A stretch of DNA of 64,000 bases from Sulfurisoma sp963709555. GTDB lineage: Bacteria > Pseudomonadota > Gammaproteobacteria > Burkholderiales > Rhodocyclaceae. The notes beneath the pieces are model-generated. The model made no database searches. It had not been told where the DNA came from and was given only the letters and a program-made list of their open reading frames with translations. A program made the translations under genes and the position numbers. Below, in pieces: positions 36,412 to 48,400 of this stretch (positions within the stretch are counted from its first letter, which is position 1; the number at the start of each line of letters is the position of its first letter). The stretch covers positions 620,001-684,000 of the forward strand of contig CAVPWR010000008.1 in assembly GCA_963709555.1 (NCBI GenBank), given 5' to 3'.

Positions 36412-37491
36412 ATGACCGCACCGACGCGCCGCGAAGCCCAGCAGCGGGCCGACGACATCCGCACCTTCCGCGAGGAACTCGCGCGCCTCGAGAGCGAGGG
36501 CGTGCTGTGTCTCGAGGTCGGACAGCGCGCGGCGCTGCAGGCCCACCACGACGGCCTGCTGGCGGGCTACGCCGAGCGCTACGACATCGACCGCGACCGC
36601 CAGGCCAAGCAGCTGTCGCTGGGCATGCGCATCGCTTCCTTCCTCGGCGCGCTGGCGCTGGCGGCCAGCGTGTTCTTCCTCTTCTACCAGTTCTGGGGCC
36701 ATTTCCCGGAAGACGCGCAGGTCGCCATCCTCGCCGGCGCCGCGCTGGCCAGCCTCGGCCTGACGATCTGGGTGCAGGGGCGCGATCCGAGCGCTTATTT
36801 CACCAAGCTGGCGGCGCTGGTGGCCTTCGCCTGCTTCGTGCTCAACATCTCCATGCTCGGCCAGATCTGGAACCTCACGCCGACCGACCGCGCGCTGCTG
36901 CCGTGGGCGGCGCTGGCCTTCCTCCTCGCCTACGCCTGCGACCTGCGCCTGCTGCTGGCGGCCGGCATCTGCTGCGTCATCGCCTGGGTCTCGGCGCGCG
37001 TCGGTGCCTGGAACGGCATCTACTGGCTGCACGCCGGCGAGCGGCCGGAGAATTTCTTCCCCGTCGCCGCGCTGCTGCTGGCGCTGCCCGCTTTCGTGTC
37101 GCATGCCCGCTTCAGCGGCTTCGAAGCCATCTACCGCGTCTTCGGCCTGCTCTGCATTTTCGTGCCCATGCTGGTGCTCGGCCACTGGGGTTACGGCAGC
37201 CACCTCGACTTCGCTCCGGCGGCCATCGAGGGCGGCTACCAGCTGGCCGGCTTCGCCGCCAGTGCGCTGGTCATCTGGCTCGGCGCGCGGCGCGACTGGG
37301 CGGAGACGGTCAACACCGGCATCGTCTTCTTCGTCATCTTCCTCTACACCAAGTTCTTCGACTGGTGGTGGCGCATCATGCCCAAGTACCTGTTCTTCCT
37401 GGTGCTGGGGCTTGCCGCCGTCCTCATCCTGCTGGCACTGCGGCGCCTGCGCGGGGCGATGCGCGCGCAGCGCGAAGGGGAGGAAACATGA
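36412..37491 (+). CDS. DUF2157 multi-pass membrane protein
   Basis: A 359-residue protein. A soluble N-terminal helix-rich part (MTAPTRREAQQRADDIRTFR, LLAGYAERYDIDRDRQ) is followed by ten or more membrane helices, including FYQFWGHFPEDAQVAILAGA and LNISMLGQIWNLTPTDRALL, the DUF2157 signature. Function unknown. ATG at 36412 is chosen because the preceding open frame has no family similarity. Its stop overlaps the next start (ATGA), forming the usual pair with a GDYXXLXY/DUF4824-type gene. Confidence 0.82.
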   Translation: MTAPTRREAQQRADDIRTFREELARLESEGVLCLEVGQRAALQAHHDGLLAGYAERYDIDRDRQAKQLSLGMRIASFLGALALAASVFFLFYQFWGHFPEDAQVAILAGAALASLGLTIWVQGRDPSAYFTKLAALVAFACFVLNISMLGQIWNLTPTDRALLPWAALAFLLAYACDLRLLLAAGICCVIAWVSARVGAWNGIYWLHAGERPENFFPVAALLLALPAFVSHARFSGFEAIYRVFGLLCIFVPMLVLGHWGYGSHLDFAPAAIEGGYQLAGFAASALVIWLGARRDWAETVNTGIVFFVIFLYTKFFDWWWRIMPKYLFFLVLGLAAVLILLALRRLRGAMRAQREGEET

Positions 37492-38363
37492 AGGCGTGGT
37501 CGCGCGGCCGCACGCTGGCGGCAGGCGTGTTCCTGATCGTGCTGACCAATGCCGTGGCGCTCGGCGGCGTCTGGTGGAATCGCGAGGGAGAACCGGAAAG
37601 CCTTCTGCTCCTCAACGAGCGCGAGCTCATGCTGCCCTACCGCGGCTATCGCATGGCCGAGAACAGCGGCCTGCAGCTGCGGCTCGGCTGGCGCGTGATC
37701 GAGCGCGAGGGCGGCGAGGTCTATTCCGGTTATGCCGCCAGCGGCGGCGTGCCCGAGTGGCTCGATGCCGAGCGCATGGCGGCGCTGGGCTTCGACAGCC
37801 GCGACGCCGGCGACGCCAGTGACTCGGTGCAGCGCCGCTACGACCGCCAGCAGCCGCGCGAGGCGCTGCTGGTGCTGGAACTGGCCGGCCCGGCCTGGCA
37901 GCAGGCGCTGGAGCGGGCGCGGGAAAACGCCGCGCGCCACGAGGCCGCCGCCGCCGTCAATGCCGACAGCAAGGAATTCGCCAACCGCGCCAAGGGTGCG
38001 CGGGAGGCCCTGCAACGCGAGGAGAAGGCGAACAGCCGCCTCTTCGCCATCGACGCCGGCCGCGACCTCGCCGCCCTGCGCGCCAGGTATCCCGACCGCA
38101 CGCGCTACATGATCGTCAAGGGCACGGTGCGGGCGCGCCTGGTCAACCGCGACAGGAAGTGGCTGCTGTCCGGCTACATCGGCGATGTCAGCGTCAGCCA
38201 GATCAACGTGCCCTTCGCCCTGCGCCCGGTGCTGGAACGGCTGTCGGCGCGGCCCGCGGCCAGGGTCGGGGAAGGCGAGCCGCGCTACGAGGCCCGCCTC
38301 GCCGTCGGCCGGCGGCTGGAACCCTGGATCGCAACGCTGACCTCGCTGCCGGTCGCGCGCTGA
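37488..38363 (+). CDS. DUF4824-like membrane-anchored protein, partner of DUF2157
   Basis: A 291-residue protein with one N-terminal anchor (TLAAGVFLIVLTNAVALGGVWW) and an exported remainder containing ELMLPYRGYRMAENSGLQLRL and YMIVKGTVRARLVNRDRKW. The ELxLPYRGYRMAENSGL-type opening is typical of proteins encoded next to DUF2157. Function unknown; a two-protein membrane complex is the simplest idea. GGGGAGGAAAC precedes the ATG. Confidence 0.75.
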   Translation: MKAWSRGRTLAAGVFLIVLTNAVALGGVWWNREGEPESLLLLNERELMLPYRGYRMAENSGLQLRLGWRVIEREGGEVYSGYAASGGVPEWLDAERMAALGFDSRDAGDASDSVQRRYDRQQPREALLVLELAGPAWQQALERARENAARHEAAAAVNADSKEFANRAKGAREALQREEKANSRLFAIDAGRDLAALRARYPDRTRYMIVKGTVRARLVNRDRKWLLSGYIGDVSVSQINVPFALRPVLERLSARPAARVGEGEPRYEARLAVGRRLEPWIATLTSLPVAR

Positions 38364-38448
38364 CATTGACGTGAGGACGAAGGTACGCCGTCGTGCCGGC
38401 CGGCCATGGCCGGGTGTGGCTTAACGACATAATCGGCAAGGACAAGCT

Positions 38449-38998
38449 GTGCAGGAACCGCAACCACTCACCCCTTTCGCGTTGAAGGACACCTTCGGAC
38501 CGGGCGGAAATTTTCTTCTGTTTCTGGCGCGGATGATGGCAATCGGCGGCGGCATCATTTTCGTCGGCCTGGTGATCATGTCGGTCATTTCCATCGTCGG
38601 GCGCAAGACCGTCGGCTTCGTCGTGCCCGGCGACGTCGAAGTGTTGCAGATGCTCGCCGCGTCCGCCTCGGCCTCCTTCTTTCCCTACTGCCACCTGCTG
38701 CACGGCGACGTCAAGGTCGATTTCTTCACCCATAAGCTGCCGCAGACGACGCTCTGGCGCATGGACGCCTTCGGCTCGCTGCTGGTCGGCCTGTTCGGCG
38801 CGCTGATCGCCTGGCGCTCCTGGGAGGGCGCGATATCGGTGAAGGACGCCGGCGAAACCTCGATGATCCTGGCCTGGCCGGTGTGGATTCCGCAGGCCCT
38901 CATGGTGCCGGGTTTCGCGCTGCTCGGGCATCGCCGGCTTGTACATGTTCGTGCATCAGCTGCGCATGGCGGCCGATGTGAATATGGGACGGCCATGA
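38449..38998 (+). CDS. TRAP transporter small permease (DctQ), frameshifted
   Basis: The restored length is 182 residues with four helices: MMAIGGGIIFVGLVIMSVIS, EVLQMLAASASASFFPYCHL, FGSLLVGLFGALIAW and ALMVPGFALLGIAGLYMF. HGDVKVDFFTHKLP between helices is the DctQ signature. One extra G near 38930 (CTCGGGCATC for CTCGGCATC) breaks the end; restored, the stop overlaps the start of the large permease gene (ATGA). GTG at 38449 has AAGGA upstream. TRAP systems take up organic acids using a sodium gradient with a periplasmic binding protein. Confidence 0.85.
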
Positions 38999-40325
38999 GC
39001 GGCATCGACGAGCGGATTCGTGCATATTCGGCATCCTCATGGCGCTGCTGGTCGTGCGCATTCCCATCGGCATCGCCATGTTCATGGTCGGCGCCGGCGG
39101 CTATCTTTATCTCGTCGGCGACACTTTGCCGCTGCTCAATTCACTGAAGAACCTGGCCTATGCCCGGCTCTCGAACTACGACCTGGTGGTGATCCCGCTG
39201 TTCCTGCTGATGGGCCAGTTCGCCACCCACGGCGGGCTGTCGAAGGCCCTGTTCCGCTTCGTCTCGGCCTTCCTCGGCCACCGCAAGGGCGGCGTCGCCA
39301 TCGCGGCCATCGGCGCCTGCGCCGGTTTCGGCGCCATCTGCGGCTCTTCGCTGGCCACCGCCGCGACCATGGGCCAGGTCGCGCTGCCCGAGCTGAAGCG
39401 CTACGGCTACTCCGGCGCGCTGTCCACGGGCGCGCTGGCGGCCGGCGGCACGCTGGGCATCATGATTCCGCCATCGGTGCCGCTGGTGATCTACGCCATC
39501 CTGACGCAGGAGTCGATCGGCAAGCTGTTCATGGCCGCCGTGCTGCCCGGCATCATCGCCATGATCGGCTACATGATCGTGGTCAGCATCATCGTCCGCA
39601 TCGACCCGGCCGCCGGCCCCGCCGGTCCGGCGAGCAGTTGGGGGGAGAAGCTGACCAGCCTGATCACCGTGCTGCCGGTGCTGCTGGTGTTCGTCGTGGT
39701 CATCGTCGGCATCTACGGCGGCTGGGCCAACCCGACCGAGGCCGCGGCCATCGGCGCCGCCGCCTGCGGCATCCTCGCCGTGATCACCGGCGGCATGCGC
39801 CTCGAGGGCCTGATGGAGAGCCTGGTCGGCACCGCCCAGGCCACGGCCATGATCTTCCTCGTGCTGCTCGGCGCCGACATGCTCAACACCGCCCTGGCGC
39901 TGTCGCAGATGCCCGCCGAGCTGGCCGCCTGGGTCCAGAACAGCGGCATGTCGCCGCTGCTGGTGATGGTGATGATCCTCTTCATCTACGTGCTGCTGGG
40001 CTGCGTGATGGATTCGCTGGCGATGATCCTGCTCACCATCCCGATCTTCTATCCGGTGGTGATGGGGCTCGACTTCTGGGGCATGTCGCAGGTCGACAAG
40101 TCCATCTGGTTCGGCATCCTGGCGCTGATGGTGGTGGAGATCGGCCTGGTGCACCCGCCGGTCGGCATGAACGTCTACATCATCAACCGGCTGGCCAGGG
40201 ATGTGCCGCTGGTGGAGACCTTCAAGGGCGTCATTCCCTTCCTGATTTCGGATTTCATCCGCATCGCCCTGCTGCTGTTCTTCCCGGCGATATCGCTGTA
40301 TCTGGTGCACACCTTCCAGCGCTGA
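38995..40325 (+). CDS. TRAP transporter large permease (DctM), frameshifted near the start
   Basis: About 443 residues after correction, with twelve or more helices. MALLVVRIPIGIAMFMVGAGG, IPLFLLMGQFATHGGLS, GACAGFGAICGSSLATAATM and HPPVGMNVYIINRLA are DctM hallmarks. A single missing base near 39025 separates the overlapping ATG (MSGIDERIRA) from the conserved frame that resumes at FGILMALLVV. No DctP-type solute-binding gene is within the window, so the substrate cannot be predicted. Confidence 0.87.
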
Positions 40326-40385
40326 GCGTGGAGGTGCGCGGGACGCCGCCGAATGGATTCACGCCGGCAGTGCGGCCCGCCCTGC

Positions 40386-40682
40386 CTAGTTCGGCTTGGG
40401 TTTCTTGTCCGGCCGGTGCAGTTGCACGACGCTGCTCTTCTGCGGCTCGTCGGTGTAGTAGGGCTTCTCGTTGCGGTTCATCCCGGCTTCTTCGGCCAGT
40501 TCCTTCTCGCGCTCGGAGATCAGGCCGAACAGGTCGCGGATGTCGTGGATGGTGCCTTCGCTGAGCGGAGACGCCTGGCCCGGTGCGGGCGTCGCGTCCT
40601 TGACGATGTTGGCCAGCACCTTGCGCAGCACGCGCAGGATGCGTTGTTCCTTGGACAGGTTCTCCAGATCTTCTTGTTGCAT
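40386..40682 (-). CDS. Hypothetical 98-residue protein
   Basis: A small hydrophilic protein: MQQEDLENLSKEQRILRVLR, then KVLANIVKDATP, a helical stretch IHDIRDLFGLISEREKELAEEAG and a basic tail (LHRPDKKPKPN). It resembles short conserved proteins of Rhodocyclaceae-type genomes labelled hypothetical or, loosely, segregation and condensation-related. No known motif. It precedes tex's stop in the same direction. The 60 bases to the TRAP gene hold nothing recognisable. Confidence 0.65.
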   Translation of the reverse strand: MQQEDLENLSKEQRILRVLRKVLANIVKDATPAPGQASPLSEGTIHDIRDLFGLISEREKELAEEAGMNRNEKPYYTDEPQKSSVVQLHRPDKKPKPN

Positions 40683-40718
40683 TATGGTTGTTCTCCGTAG
40701 TGGGGTGCGGGGATGATA

Positions 40719-43075
<2,357 letters not shown>

Positions 43076-43146
43076 GGGGCGGGGCCGAAAAGCGAAGGGG
43101 CGCACCATACCGGCGCACCCCGTTCATGACAAGACTTGACTTCGGG

Positions 43147-44010
43147 CTAGTTGAGCGTGCGCGACAGGGCGACGCGGAATTCGCGCACCAGGTCGTCGAA
43201 CTGCGGCTGCGCGCCGAGCATGCTGAACAGCGTCAGCATGGTCTTGCGGCCGGCTTCCTCGTTCCATTTCCTGTCGCGGCGGACGATGTCGATCAGCTGC
43301 TCGAAGGCGCCGCGATAGTCCGTGGCCGCAGCCAGCGCGTTGGCCAGCTGCAGGCGGGCATCGTGGTCGGCGGGATCGGCGGCGATGCGGGCCTTGAGGG
43401 GCTCGACATCGATGCCGCTGCCGGCCGTAGCCAGCTGCAGGCGCGCGCGCAGCGACTCGACGCGAGCCGCGTCGCGAGTGCGTTCCGCCACCACGCCGAG
43501 AACCTCCCTTGCCTCGTCGAGGGCGTTGGCTTCGAGGCTCAGCTCGACGAAATCGAGGTAGGAAGTGTCGTTGGTGGGGTCGAGGTTGATGGCGTCGGCC
43601 ATCAGCTTGCGCGCCCCGGCCAGGTCGCCGCGCTCATGGGCGGCCAGCGCTTCCTGCCGCAGCGGTTCGGCGGGGGAGGGGATCAGGCGCCCGATGAAGT
43701 CGCGCACCTGGCCTTCGGGCAGGGCGCCGGTGAATTCGTCGACCATCTCGCCGCCGAAAAATGCCTTGACCGCGGGAATGCCGCGCACGCCGTAGCTCGC
43801 GGCGATTTCCTGGTTCTCGTCGGAATTGACCTTGGCGAGGATGAACTTGCCGCCGTACTCGGCCGCCAGTTTCTCCAGGACGGGCTTGAGGATCTGGCAC
43901 GGTTGGCACCAGGGCGCCCAGAAATCGACGATGACCGGAACGGTCTGCGAGGCAGCGAGCACCTTTTCGTTGAAGTCGGCAACCGTGACATCGTAGGAAT
44001 GATCAGCCAT
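43147..44010 (-). CDS. Thioredoxin-TPR protein (CnoX/YbbN-like)
   Basis: A 287-residue protein. Residues 1-110 are a thioredoxin domain with WAPWCQPCQILKPVLEKLA, so the active site is WCQPC; E. coli CnoX has SQHC in its place. The rest consists of helical TPR-like repeats (ALAAHERGDLAGARKLMADAI, ARLQLANALAAATDYRGAFEQL). CnoX proteins protect chaperone clients under oxidative stress. Retention of both cysteines suggests thiol-disulfide activity. It is transcribed toward tex, with a 71-base gap. A ribosome-binding GGAG lies just upstream. Confidence 0.87.
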   Translation of the reverse strand: MADHSYDVTVADFNEKVLAASQTVPVIVDFWAPWCQPCQILKPVLEKLAAEYGGKFILAKVNSDENQEIAASYGVRGIPAVKAFFGGEMVDEFTGALPEGQVRDFIGRLIPSPAEPLRQEALAAHERGDLAGARKLMADAINLDPTNDTSYLDFVELSLEANALDEAREVLGVVAERTRDAARVESLRARLQLATAGSGIDVEPLKARIAADPADHDARLQLANALAAATDYRGAFEQLIDIVRRDRKWNEEAGRKTMLTLFSMLGAQPQFDDLVREFRVALSRTLN

Positions 44011-44060
44011 CGAAATTCTCCATTGTTAACTGCTGGTATATGCGGCCCGGATGCCCGGAA

Positions 44061-45401
44061 TCAAGGCAGGCGGGCGCTGTCGATGTCGGCACGGTTGCGC
44101 TCGTCAACATAGAGCTGAACCGCTGCGTCCCCGGGGTTGGCGAAGCAGCTGACGATGACGTTGCTCACCGGCGCCGCCTTCGCCAGCACCTCGACGGCGC
44201 AGCGGCCGTAGGCGGACTCGATGGTGGCGAGCAGGTTGCGGGCATAGGGGCTGGCCAAGGGGCCGTCGAGGATCAGGTTGGCCAGCATGACGCCGCCGGG
44301 CTTGAGCGCGGAACGGGTGTCGCGCCAGAACTCGCGCGTCACCAGGTGGCCGGGGATCGAGGTGCGGGCGCTGTACACATCCACCACCACGGCGTCGTAG
44401 CGCTTCCGGGTTTCGACCACGAAGCGGCGGGCGTCGGCGACGACGAACTCGCCCGCCGCCTTCTCGCGCAGGAAGTCGCGCTCGGCGATGGCGCGGATGG
44501 CGGGGTCGATGTCGACATAGGTGTAGCGGTTGGCCGGCTCGCGGTGGGACAGGGTGAAGCCGCCGGCGCCCAGCACCAGGATGTCGCGGTCCCTGAAGCC
44601 GAGGTCGTCGAGCAGGATGCGGCGCAGGTGCTCGACGTAGCGCGCGTAGGCCGGCGGGTTCGCGCTGTCCATCAGCGAGGCGGTCTGGTTGTTCACGTTG
44701 AAGGCCCGCGGCGTCACCATGCCGCTGCGGCTGACTTCCTCCACGGCATAGTCGGCATAGGCGGTGTCGGCGCGCTGGCGATCGCCGAGGTTGGCGACCA
44801 GGGCCATCGCCGCCACTCCGGTGAGCAGGGCCGTCGCCAGCGGTCGCGGGCGCTCGACCAGCACGGCGCCGGCGACCAGCAGCAGCGTGCCCAGCAGCAC
44901 GGCCGACCAGACGCCGAACAGCTGCATCATGCCCAGGCTGAGCGTGACCGAGCCGAGGAAGCTGCCCAGCGTGGACCAGTAGAGCGCGCGTCCCGCCGCC
45001 TCGCCGCTGCGCTGGGCGCGCATCAGGTTGGTGAGAATGGGCACCGTCTGGCCGAGCAGCCAGGCAACCGGGCACAGCACGCCGCCGATGAAGACGAGGT
45101 AGGCGAACCACACCGGCGCGCCGGCGAAGATGGCATCGACGCCGCTGCCCGAGAGGCCGGCGCCGATCAGCGCGGCCGAGATCAGGAAGTTGCGCGCCAC
45201 CACGGCGCGGAAATGCGTGGCGACGCGGCTGCCCGAGTGGTAGCCCAGCGCCAGCGCCAGCAGGAAGAAGCCGATGGTCGGTGCGGTGACGACGATGGAG
45301 CTGCCGACGTGCGGAATCAGCCGGCGCAGGGCGATGACTTCGGCACCGAGGGAACAGTAGCCTTCGATGAAGACGATGGCGAACAGGAGGCGTGGCGACA
45401 T
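44061..45401 (-). CDS. Membrane-bound spermidine synthase-like protein
   Basis: A 446-residue protein. The N-terminal half has about seven helices (MSPRLLFAIVFIEGYCSLGA, IGFFLLALALGYHSGS, LLGQTVPILTNLMRAQRSG). The C-terminal half is a SpeE-type methyltransferase fold: DILVLGAGGFTLSHREP, YVDIDPAIRAIAERDFL and RYDAVVVDVYSA. Such fused spermidine-synthase-like proteins are widespread but their product is unproven. The open frame reaching to 48407 is antisense to purL and not used; MSPRLL at 45401 is the start. It is divergent from purL with an 87-base gap. Confidence 0.82.
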   Translation of the reverse strand: MSPRLLFAIVFIEGYCSLGAEVIALRRLIPHVGSSIVVTAPTIGFFLLALALGYHSGSRVATHFRAVVARNFLISAALIGAGLSGSGVDAIFAGAPVWFAYLVFIGGVLCPVAWLLGQTVPILTNLMRAQRSGEAAGRALYWSTLGSFLGSVTLSLGMMQLFGVWSAVLLGTLLLVAGAVLVERPRPLATALLTGVAAMALVANLGDRQRADTAYADYAVEEVSRSGMVTPRAFNVNNQTASLMDSANPPAYARYVEHLRRILLDDLGFRDRDILVLGAGGFTLSHREPANRYTYVDIDPAIRAIAERDFLREKAAGEFVVADARRFVVETRKRYDAVVVDVYSARTSIPGHLVTREFWRDTRSALKPGGVMLANLILDGPLASPYARNLLATIESAYGRCAVEVLAKAAPVSNVIVSCFANPGDAAVQLYVDERNRADIDSARLP

Positions 45402-45447
45402 GGCGGGACGGGGTTGCGGGTGGGGCACTTTACCGCAGTGCGGCGGA

Positions 45448-45453
45448 TATAAT
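45448..45453 (+). promoter_or_regulatory. Candidate -10 box of purL
   Basis: A perfect TATAAT lies 36 bases before the purL ATG, in the gap divergent from the spermidine-synthase-like gene. I see no strong -35 at the right spacing; the closest is TTTACC, too near. Transcription start would be near 45460. Confidence 0.45.
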
Positions 45454-45488
45454 TTCGCTCTGCCTCCCTCCCGACATCGATCCCCGCC

Positions 45489-48400
45489 ATGTCCCAGATC
45501 CTCAAGCTTCGCGGTACGGCCGCCTTTTCCGCTTCCCGTCTCGCCCGTCTGCAGGAGCAGGCCGGGACCGGCCTGACGGCCGAGCACTGGTATTTCGTCG
45601 AGACCGACGGAACGCTGAGCGGCGAGGAACTGGCGCGGCTCAAGGAACTGCTCGGCATTCCCGCGACGCTGCCGGCGGAAGCCACGGGGACGCTGATCCT
45701 GGTCACGCCGCGGCTCGGCACCATCTCGCCCTGGGCCTCGAAGGCGACCGACATCGCCCACAACTGCGGCTTCGCTGCGATCAAGCGCATCGAGCGCGGC
45801 GTCGCCTATCATGCGGCCCGCAAGGTGGAAAAGTCGGCGCTGGCGACACGCCTCCACGACCGCATGACCGAGTCGGTGCTCGATTCCATCGATGCCGCCG
45901 AGGCGCTTTTCCACCACGTCGCTCCCCAGCCGCTGACCACGGTCAACATCCTGGCCGGCGGCCGTGCCGCGCTGGTCAAGGCCAATTCCGAGCTCGGCCT
46001 GGCGCTGTCCGAGGACGAGATCGACTACCTGGTCGAGAACTTCACCAAAGCCGGCCGCAACCCGACCGACGTCGAGCTGATGATGTTCGCCCAGGCCAAT
46101 TCCGAGCACTGCCGCCACAAGATCTTCAACGCCTCGTGGACCGTCGATGGCGCAGACCAGCCGCTGTCGCTGTTCGGCATGATCCGCGAAACACACAAGG
46201 CCCATCCCGAGGGCACAGTGGTGGCCTATTCGGACAATGCTTCGGTCATCGAAGGTGCGCAAATCAAGCGCTTCTACCCGGCCGCCGACGGGCGTTACGC
46301 CTATGTCGAGGACACCACGCACATCCTCGCCAAGGTCGAGACGCACAACCACCCGACCGCCATTTCGCCGTTTCCGGGTGCTGCCACCGGCTCGGGCGGC
46401 GAAATCCGCGACGAGGGCGCGACCGGGCGCGGTTCCAAGCCCAAGGCAGGCCTCGGCGGCTTCTCGGTCTCCGACCTGAAGATTCCCGGTTACGCCCAGC
46501 CGTGGGAGTCCAGCTACGGCAAGCCCGAGCGCATCGCCTCGGCGCTCGACATCATGATCGAGGGCCCGATCGGCGCGGCCGCCTTCAACAACGAATTCGG
46601 CAGGCCCAACCTGGCGGGCTACTTCCGCACCTTCGAGCAGGAATTCAATGGCGAGATGCGCGGCTACCACAAGCCGATCATGATCGCCGGCGGCGTCGGC
46701 AACATTTCCGACCGTCACGCCTTCAAGGAACAGTTCCCCGCCGGCACCCAGCTGATCCAGCTCGGCGGCCCCGGCATGCTGATCGGGCTCGGTGGTGGCG
46801 CGGCGTCGTCGATGACGACGGGCACCAACGCCGCCGACCTCGATTTCGCCTCGGTGCAGCGCGGCAACCCGGAGATGCAGCGGCGGGCGCAGGAAGTCAT
46901 CGACCGCTGCTGGCAGATGGGCGACGACAACCCCATCCTCGCGATTCATGACGTCGGCGCCGGTGGCATTTCCAATGCCATGCCCGAGCTCGCCAACGAC
47001 GCCGGCCGCGGCGCCCTGTTCGACCTGCGCGCCGTGCCCAACGAGGAACCGGGCATGGCGCCGCGCGAGATCTGGTGCAACGAGGCGCAGGAACGCTACG
47101 TGCTGGCCATCGCGCCGGAACGGCTGGCCGAGTTCGAGGCCCTGTGTGAGCGCGAGCGCTGCCCCCACGCCGTGATCGGCGAGGCGACCGCGGAGCGGCA
47201 GCTCATCGTCAAGGACGATCATTTCGGCAACAAGCCCGTGGACATGCCGATGGACGTGCTGCTCGGCAAGCCGCCGCGCATGCATCGCAAGGCCGAGCGC
47301 AAGACGGTGACGATGCCCGCGCTCGACCTCGGCAGGATCGACCTCAAGCAGGCCGCCTTCGACGTCATGCGGCTCCCTGCGGTCGCGAGCAAGAGCTTCC
47401 TCATCACCATCGGCGACCGCACCGTCGGCGGCTACACCGCGCGCGACCAGTTCGTCGGGCCGTGGCAAACACCGGTGGCCGACGTCGCCGTGACGGCGAT
47501 GGGCTACGACACCGACCTCGGTGAGTGTTTCGCCATGGGCGAGCGGACGCCGATCGCGCTGCTCGATGCGCCGGCCTCGGGCCGCATGGCAGTGGGCGAG
47601 GCGATCACCAACCTTGCCGCGGCGCAGATCGACGACTTGGGCAAGGTCAAGCTTTCCGCCAACTGGATGGCGGCGGCCGGACACGGCAACGAGGATGCGG
47701 CGCTGTTCGACACCGTCAAGGCGGTCGGCCTCGAGTTCTGCCCGGCGCTCGGCGTCTCCATCCCGGTCGGCAAGGATTCGCTGTCGATGCGTACCAAGTG
47801 GAACGATAACGGCCAGGACAAGATGGTCACGGCCCCCCTGTCGCTGATCGCCACGGCCTTCGCGCCTTGCGCCGACATCCGCGGCACCCTGACGCCGCAG
47901 TTGCAGTCGGACAAGCTGGGCCCAGAATACGAAAGCGAACTGATCCTGATCGACCTCGGCCAGGGCAAAAACCGCCTCGGCGGCTCGGCGCTGGCGCAGG
48001 TGCATGGCGTCTCCGGTGACGTTCCGCCCGACGTCGACGCCGCGCTGCTCAAGGCCTTCTTCGCCGCGATCCAGAAGCTGCGGCCGCAGATCCTCGCCTA
48101 CCACGACCGCGCCGACGGCGGCCTCTTCGCCACGGTCTGCGAGATGAGCTTCGCCAGCCATCTCGGCGTCTCGCTCAATCTCGACGCGCTCTGCTACGAC
48201 CCGCTGATGAACGACGTCGACGGCATCGAGCGCGTGCCGGAACTGCTCGACGGCCGCATGCGCGACCGCATGGTCGCCGCGCTGTTCAACGAGGAACTCG
48301 GCGCCGTGATCCAGATTCGCCGCGCCGACCGCACCGCCGTGATGCAGGCGCTGCGCGACGCCGGCCTCGGCGCCTGCTCGCACATCGTCGGCACGCTCAA

